A stretch of DNA of 44,241 nucleotides from JBGLNJ01 sp964353405. GTDB taxonomy: Bacteria > Chloroflexota > Anaerolineae > Fen-1058. The notes beneath the pieces were generated by a model. The model was not told the origin of the DNA and ran no database searches. It was given only the letters and a program-made list of their open reading frames with translations. The stretch lies in NCBI GenBank assembly GCA_964353405.1, contig CAYGWJ010000019.1, positions 1-44,241 on the forward strand, in the 5' to 3' direction. Below are positions 40,344-44,241 of the stretch, in pieces (positions within the stretch are counted from its first letter, which is position 1; each line of letters opens with the position of its first letter). A program made the translations under genes and the position numbers.

Positions 40344-41102
40344 ATGCTCGAATCCGATTGGCTCATCCCTCGTGATCGTCCCCTGATCATCGCTCATCGA
40401 GGTGCATCCGCCGCCGCGCCGCAAAACACGTTGGCAGCGTTTCGCCGGGCGATGGAACTCGGCGCGGACGGCGTCGAGTTGGACGTGCATCTTTCCGCCG
40501 ACGGCGTGCCGGTTGTGATGCACAACCTGGCCGTGGACGAGACGACGGATGGCACGGGCCAGGTGACGGGCAAGACACTGGCCGAGTTGAAGGAACTCGA
40601 CGCGGGCAGTAAATTCTCGCCGCAATTTGCGGGCGAGCGCATTCCAACGCTGGCAGAAGTTTTCGAGGCACTCGAAGGCAAGCTGCTGGTCAACGTCGAG
40701 CTCAAGGACCTCAGCCCGAAAGGTGTTGGATTGGAGTCGCCGGTCGTGGAGGTCGTTCGCCAGGGCGGCATGGAAAAGAAGGTGCTTTTCTCGTCGTTCA
40801 ATCCTTTTACATTGCGACGCATCAGGCTGCTTGCGCCGAATGTCCCCTCTGGCCTGCTTTACGCGCACGATTTGCCGACCTATCTGCGCCGAGCGTGGTT
40901 CGCTCCCTTTACGCCGCACGAAGCGCGCCATCCCGATTTTGTGATGGTAGACGAGCGGCTGGTCAAGTGGTGCCGTGCGCGCCGGCTGCGCGTCAATGTG
41001 TGGACGGTGGACGAGCCGGCCGAGATGCGCCGCCTCATCGCACTGGGCGTGGATGGCATCATCACGGATGTGCCGGATGTGTTGAGCGCGATAGTGCGTT
41101 AG
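40344..41102 (+). CDS. Glycerophosphodiester phosphodiesterase, paralogue 2
   Basis: A 252-residue GDPD domain closely similar to the preceding one throughout ('ESDWLIPRD', 'APQNTLAAFR', 'GADGVELDVHLS', 'GVDGIIT'). The catalytic His is in 'IAHRGAS'. The second His is in 'VVMHNLAVD', where the usual following Asp is Asn. Again Gln replaces Glu in the PENT position. The ATG at 40344 is chosen since it aligns with paralogue 1 and GAGGA lies ten bases upstream; a frame from 40299 runs through the repeat. The pair arose by tandem duplication, and the changed active-site neighbours suggest altered substrate preference in one copy. Confidence 0.9.
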   Translation: MLESDWLIPRDRPLIIAHRGASAAAPQNTLAAFRRAMELGADGVELDVHLSADGVPVVMHNLAVDETTDGTGQVTGKTLAELKELDAGSKFSPQFAGERIPTLAEVFEALEGKLLVNVELKDLSPKGVGLESPVVEVVRQGGMEKKVLFSSFNPFTLRRIRLLAPNVPSGLLYAHDLPTYLRRAWFAPFTPHEARHPDFVMVDERLVKWCRARRLRVNVWTVDEPAEMRRLIALGVDGIITDVPDVLSAIVR

Positions 41103-41161
41103 TGCGATAGTTGGTTGGTTCGATGGTTAGTTGGCTCGATGGTTGGATACAAGGAGGCCCA

Positions 41162-41518
41162 ATGCCGACGTTTACGATAGATGACGATGCGCCGATCCTG
41201 GTCGAGTTTGCGCCGCGGCCTGGCCTGCAGCAAGTCGCTCTGCCATCCCCCGCCGAGCTAGCCCAACAATCTGCGAAAGCGTTGGAGAGCGCCATGAACA
41301 CGATTCACAACATGGCGCGGCGAGTGTCGGCGACGGTCAAATCGTTGCCGATCGCAGAACGTCCGTCGCAGATTGAGGTCGAGTTCGGCCTCAAGCTCGA
41401 TGCGGCGGCCGGCGCCGTCATTGCGCAAGCGGGGACGGAAGCCAGTTTCACGGTCAAGCTGATGTGGGAGCGCAGGGAGCCAAAGCGAGCGCTGAGGCCG
41501 CCCAGGGCGCGGCGATGA
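41162..41518 (+). CDS. Trypsin-co-occurring domain protein (TCO1/CU044_2847-like)
   Basis: A 118-residue protein opening with strands 'TFTIDDDAPILVEFAPRPG', a helix-rich middle ('ALESAMNTIHNMARRVS') and 'SQIEVEFGLKLDAAAGAVIAQAGTEASFTVKLMW'. This is the TCO1 pattern: a small domain encoded beside trypsin-like peptidases in predicted conflict systems. AAGGAGG precedes the ATG at 41162. A basic Arg/Pro tail follows the domain. The trypsin-STAND gene lies downstream, though repeats separate them. It may modulate or be cut by that peptidase, which is only inference from gene order. Confidence 0.8.
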   Translation: MPTFTIDDDAPILVEFAPRPGLQQVALPSPAELAQQSAKALESAMNTIHNMARRVSATVKSLPIAERPSQIEVEFGLKLDAAAGAVIAQAGTEASFTVKLMWERREPKRALRPPRARR

Positions 41519-41764
41519 CCCTCATCCCTTGTCATTGCGAGTCCCTTCGGGGCGAAGCAATCTCTGTGCTCCGGTCGCTGGTATTGCTTCGTCGCTGCGT
41601 TACTCAGAAACTTGTCACCCTGAACGAAGTGAAGGGTCTCTACGTCGCAAGGCAGAGATTCTTCGGCCCTTCGGGCCTCAGAATGACAGGTTTCTTTGCT
41701 CAGGCATACTGCCCAACGGCAGGACGGGATTCTCGCAATGACGCACCCACGTCAGGAGGCGAGC
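41519..41764. repeat. Cluster of interspersed intergenic repeats
   Basis: Three segments of common repeat types follow each other: 'cattgcgagtcccttcgggg' at about 41536, 'cttgtcaccctgaacgaagt' to 'cctcagaatgacag' (41610-41690), and 'ggattctcgcaatgac' (41726-41742). They fill the gap between the TCO1 gene and the trypsin-STAND gene. Confidence 0.75.
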
Positions 41765-44167
41765 ATGACCTCAAATGTCCGGCTCCAGAACTTGCGTGAT
41801 TTCACCGTGCAGATTCGCCGCACGAGTGATGATGCCATCGTCGGCACGGGGATTGCCGTTTCGATGGACGGTCAGGTGGTGACGTGCGCGCACGTGGCGC
41901 GTGGCGCGGGCGTCGAGCCGCGTGCTTCTGACGGCGCGGAAATCGGCGTGTACTTTCCGCAGGCGCGCGGCGATGAGGTCAAGGCGCGGCGCGCAAAGGT
42001 GGCCGCGTGTTTCCCTCAGCACGACGACGACGTGGTGCTGCTGCAATTGACCGGCGGCCCGTCGCCGCTCGCGCCGGAGCAAATCCCCACTCTGGGCAAG
42101 GCCGAAGATTCGTGCTTTCATCCTTTCCGTTCCTATGGTTTTCGGCAGTTGGATGCATATGTCGCCGGTCACGCTCACGGCACGATACTGGATTGCGTCC
42201 CGCCGCCCGCAGGGCGCAACGTCTTGACCGAGCCAGTGCAGCTCGAGTCGCCCCAGATCAATCGCGGCATGAGCGGCTCGGCGGTGCTTGACGTGGAGCG
42301 CAACCTCGTCGTGGGCATTGTGTCCGAGACGTGGTTTCCCGATGTTTCGACCAAAGACCGCGACACGGCCTGGGCCGTCAACGCGCGCGTGCTCAGCCTT
42401 GCGCCGCTCAACCTGCATTTGCAGGACGAGCCGCTCCCGCTGCGCCCCGCATCCCAACCCAAGACCGACATGGCCCAGGCGCGAGCCGCCGTCGCGCCGA
42501 CGCAGCGCATCGCGTGGAACAATGCGCCAACCACGCTGGCCGAATGGGTGGGGCGCGACGACCTGCTCCAATCCATCACCCGCGACTGGGCCGACCCCAA
42601 CCGCCACGTGACGGGCCTCATCGGCTTTGGCGGCGAAGGCAAAAGCAGCCTGGCCCGCCAGTGGGTAGATTCGCTTCTCTCCCCTCTCCCGTCGTACTCG
42701 ACGGGGGAGGGGCCGGGGGTGGGGGTCAAACCCGACGGCGTTTTCTGGTGGGGCTTTTACGAGCGCCCCAGCGTGGACGAATTTTTCGAATCCGCGCTGA
42801 ATTGGCTGAGCGGCGGGCGGATTGACCCGCGCCGCGTCCCCTCCTCCAACGTGCGCGCGCAAATCATCGGCGCGATGTTGGGCGCAGGCCGTTACCTGTT
42901 TGTGCTCGACGGCCTGGAGGTGATGCAGCATCAGGATGGCGAGCAATTCGGCCTGCTCAAAAGCGCCGACCTGCGCGAGCTGCTCGGCTTTTTTGCCGCG
43001 CCAGGCCATGCGTCCTTCTGCCTCGTCACCAGCCGCGCGCCGCTGCTCGACCTGATGGAATACACCACCTACACGCACCGCGACGTGGATCGCCTGAGCG
43101 CCGCCGACGGGCGCGCGCTGTTGAAAAAGATTGGCGTAGGGCAAGTTGCCAACTTGCCCTACAATCTTGATGCTGCGCTGGACAGGCTGGTGGCCGATTG
43201 GGACGGCCACGCGCTGACGCTCTCCTTGCTGGGCAGCTTGCTCGTTGAGCGGCACGGCGGCGATGTGACGCACCTGGCCGACCTGCCCGTGCCCGTGGCG
43301 AACGAGCCGCGCTACCAGCGCGTCCACCGCGTGCTGCGGCGTTACGACGAGCACCTGACCGAAGCCGAGCGCGCGTTTCTGACCTTGTTCTCCGCCTTTC
43401 GCACGCCGGTGCACGAAGGCGCGTTTGACAAGGTGTTTCGCGTGCGTGAGGATGTGGGTGCGGCGGCGGGTACGGGCGCGGGTACGGGCGCGGTCACCGC
43501 GCCCCTACGCCAACCGGAAAAGAAACCAGGATTTCCGGATCGTTTGTTGGGTCGCAAACCCAACGTAGGGGCATCCCTTGTGGATGCCCAACGCCGGCAA
43601 CCGCAAGCAGGGCAACCACGAGGGTTGCCCCTACAGGAATTGGACGACGCCGCGTTCAACGCGATGGTCAATTGCCTGGTGACCTACCGCCTCCTGCGCC
43701 TGGACGCGCAGGCGCGCACCTACACCGCACACCCGCTTGTCCGCAATCACTATTTGGCGCTGCTGACGCAAGGCGACGCGGCGCAAACCCGCGCCGCGCA
43801 CGAGCGCATCAAGGACTATTACGTTGGTATCGTTGAGGGTACCCCAAAGAATCCCTCGTTGGATGACCTGTCACCACTGATTGAGGCAGTACATCATGCC
43901 TGTTACGCTGGCGAGTACAATGAAGCACATAGGATCCATTGGGAGTGTGTGAACCAGGGTGATCGCTGGATGCTCACTTCTCAACTAGGGGCTTATGACA
44001 CCGAATTAGCAATAACTTGGGATTTCTTCCCTGGCGGCGATATCACGCGAGACCCACAAGGAAGTAACCCAGCTTACATTCTGAATCAAGTCGGCTACTG
44101 TCTAGCAGCTTGTCGGAGAGACAGCTTATCTCCGAACTCGATTTGCGGTAAAATTGCGACCAACTGA
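41765..44167 (+). CDS. Trypsin-like peptidase fused to a STAND NTPase, C-terminally interrupted
   Basis: An 800-residue predicted conflict-system protein. The trypsin domain (about 10-215) has a full triad: H43 in 'TCAHVAR', D89 in 'QHDDDVVLLQL', S170 in 'GMSGSAV'. The STAND ATPase begins 'WVGRDDLLQSITRDW' and has Walker A 'GFGGEGKS' (287-294) and Walker B 'LFVLDGLE' (378-385), with a winged-helix region after it. 'AYDTELAITWDFFPGGDITRDP' normally leads into TPR repeats, but from about 44105 the sequence is unrelated. The ATG is at 41765 behind AGGAGG. Four intergenic-type repeats are inserted in frame. The likely cause of the broken end is an insertion sequence. Such proteins are thought to sense invaders with TPRs and then activate the protease. 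Confidence 0.85.
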   Translation: MTSNVRLQNLRDFTVQIRRTSDDAIVGTGIAVSMDGQVVTCAHVARGAGVEPRASDGAEIGVYFPQARGDEVKARRAKVAACFPQHDDDVVLLQLTGGPSPLAPEQIPTLGKAEDSCFHPFRSYGFRQLDAYVAGHAHGTILDCVPPPAGRNVLTEPVQLESPQINRGMSGSAVLDVERNLVVGIVSETWFPDVSTKDRDTAWAVNARVLSLAPLNLHLQDEPLPLRPASQPKTDMAQARAAVAPTQRIAWNNAPTTLAEWVGRDDLLQSITRDWADPNRHVTGLIGFGGEGKSSLARQWVDSLLSPLPSYSTGEGPGVGVKPDGVFWWGFYERPSVDEFFESALNWLSGGRIDPRRVPSSNVRAQIIGAMLGAGRYLFVLDGLEVMQHQDGEQFGLLKSADLRELLGFFAAPGHASFCLVTSRAPLLDLMEYTTYTHRDVDRLSAADGRALLKKIGVGQVANLPYNLDAALDRLVADWDGHALTLSLLGSLLVERHGGDVTHLADLPVPVANEPRYQRVHRVLRRYDEHLTEAERAFLTLFSAFRTPVHEGAFDKVFRVREDVGAAAGTGAGTGAVTAPLRQPEKKPGFPDRLLGRKPNVGASLVDAQRRQPQAGQPRGLPLQELDDAAFNAMVNCLVTYRLLRLDAQARTYTAHPLVRNHYLALLTQGDAAQTRAAHERIKDYYVGIVEGTPKNPSLDDLSPLIEAVHHACYAGEYNEAHRIHWECVNQGDRWMLTSQLGAYDTELAITWDFFPGGDITRDPQGSNPAYILNQVGYCLAACRRDSLSPNSICGKIATN
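42681..42712. repeat. Palindromic repeat in frame within the STAND gene
   Basis: 14-bp arms (42681-42694 and 42699-42712) with one G-T mismatch. It encodes 'LPSYSTGEGP' between Walker A and the next strand. Confidence 0.75.
43136..43162. repeat. GTAGGGCAAGTTG palindrome, copy 2, inside a coding region
   Basis: 27 bases identical to 23790-23816. The length is exactly nine codons and reads 'VGQVANLPY' without shifting the frame. Confidence 0.88.
43468..43508. repeat. Tandem GGTACGGGCGC repeat in frame in the STAND gene
   Basis: Two copies of 'ggtacgggcgc' and a partial inverted copy ending 'cgcgcccctac' encode 'AGTGAGTGAVTAPL', a linker before the winged helix end. Confidence 0.65.
43565..43634. 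repeat. GTAGGGG...CCCCTAC repeat in frame in the STAND gene
   Basis: A 70-base element with terminal 'gtagggg' and 'cccctac' and two internal hairpins ('ggcatccc...ggatgcc' and 'gggcaacc...ggttgccc'). It encodes a Gln/Arg-rich linker. Confidence 0.75.
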
Positions 44168-44241
44168 ACAAATCTGATGTCTTTGACAAGGAACAACGCT
44201 TATGGCCCGCAAATTCAAAACGGTTGATTATGAACAATCCG
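44105..44241 (+). mobile_element. Left end of a probable insertion sequence (window-truncated)
   Basis: From about 44105 the expected TPR coding sequence is replaced by AT-richer DNA, and after about 100 bases a new start codon with a good binding site appears. This is the layout of an insertion-sequence end. The exact boundary and terminal inverted repeat cannot be seen, as the right end is outside the window. Confidence 0.5.
44202..44241 (+). CDS. Start of a probable transposase gene (13 codons visible)
   Basis: ATG at 44202 with AAGGA upstream begins 'MARKFKTVDYEQS', which resembles the N-terminus of IS1182/IS5-like transposases. Only 13 codons are in the window, so the assignment rests on this short similarity and on the broken gene beside it. 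Confidence 0.45.
   Translation, partial: MARKFKTVDYEQS

Noticed and set aside
41771..43414. 547-codon minus-strand open frame opposite the trypsin-STAND gene
   Set aside because: The + strand has the catalytic triad, Walker motifs and a good start; the minus frame is a high-GC shadow.

Overview
The window most likely comes from the chromosome of a Chloroflexota bacterium, probably related to Anaerolineae and possibly an environmental or metagenome assembly. This is inferred, not proven. The reasons are: secreted-protein remnants with Thr/Pro linkers and a 'YLPLVMR' C-terminus; a trypsin/STAND ATPase next to a trypsin-co-occurring protein; RNase J rather than RNase E; GAF-rich histidine kinases; a receiver-ParA fusion; and many short palindromic repeats between genes and even inside one gene. 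No rRNA, tRNA or CRISPR array was recognised.

Region 1 (1-10.9 kb) is visibly lower in GC than the rest and reads on the + strand. It is a surface-glycan and cell-envelope region. It starts with a broken membrane glycosyltransferase and a remnant of a glycoside-hydrolase-like protein. An intact GT4 glycosyltransferase, three SAM methyltransferases (the third split by an in-frame TAG), a B12-binding radical SAM enzyme and an LPG-synthase-type membrane protein follow. Then come a secreted repeat protein with a strong terminator and two small lipoproteins.

Region 2 (10.9-14.3 kb) is sulfate activation: an ATP sulfurylase fused in one frame to an alkaline-phosphatase-superfamily phosphodiesterase, then APS kinase. 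Between 14.4 and 16.1 kb lies a gene graveyard: a truncated coiled-coil protein, minus-strand secreted-protein remnants and a WD40 remnant. Region 3 (16.1-21.4 kb, minus strand) holds RNase J, a cold-shock protein with a hairpin-bearing leader, a small membrane protein with a HEXXH peptidase, an HNH nuclease, and a tiny excisionase-like operon.

Region 4 (21.5-28.1 kb) is metabolic: sugar-nucleotide epimerase, PPOX flavoprotein, methyltransferase, an orphan MetH-reactivation-like protein with a probably leaderless promoter, an alpha/beta hydrolase, and an acyl-CoA dehydrogenase paired with an APH-type kinase. Region 5 (28.2-33.6 kb) is a tightly coupled signalling operon: receiver-ParA, Sir2 deacylase and two histidine kinases. 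Region 6 (33.6-37.8 kb, minus strand) has a zinc alcohol dehydrogenase, a B3/B4-domain protein and secDF behind a consensus promoter.

Region 7 (38.0-44.2 kb, plus strand) has a winged-helix AAA ATPase, two tandem glycerophosphodiesterase paralogues separated by palindromic repeats, and a predicted conflict module (trypsin-co-occurring protein plus trypsin-STAND ATPase). The ATPase gene carries several intergenic-type repeats in frame and appears to be cut off in its C-terminal part, probably by an insertion sequence whose first transposase codons end the window. The most interesting points are this repeat-riddled, interrupted conflict gene, the sulfurylase-phosphodiesterase fusion, the cold-shock leader hairpin, and the 54-codon ORF coupled to an excisionase-like regulator.
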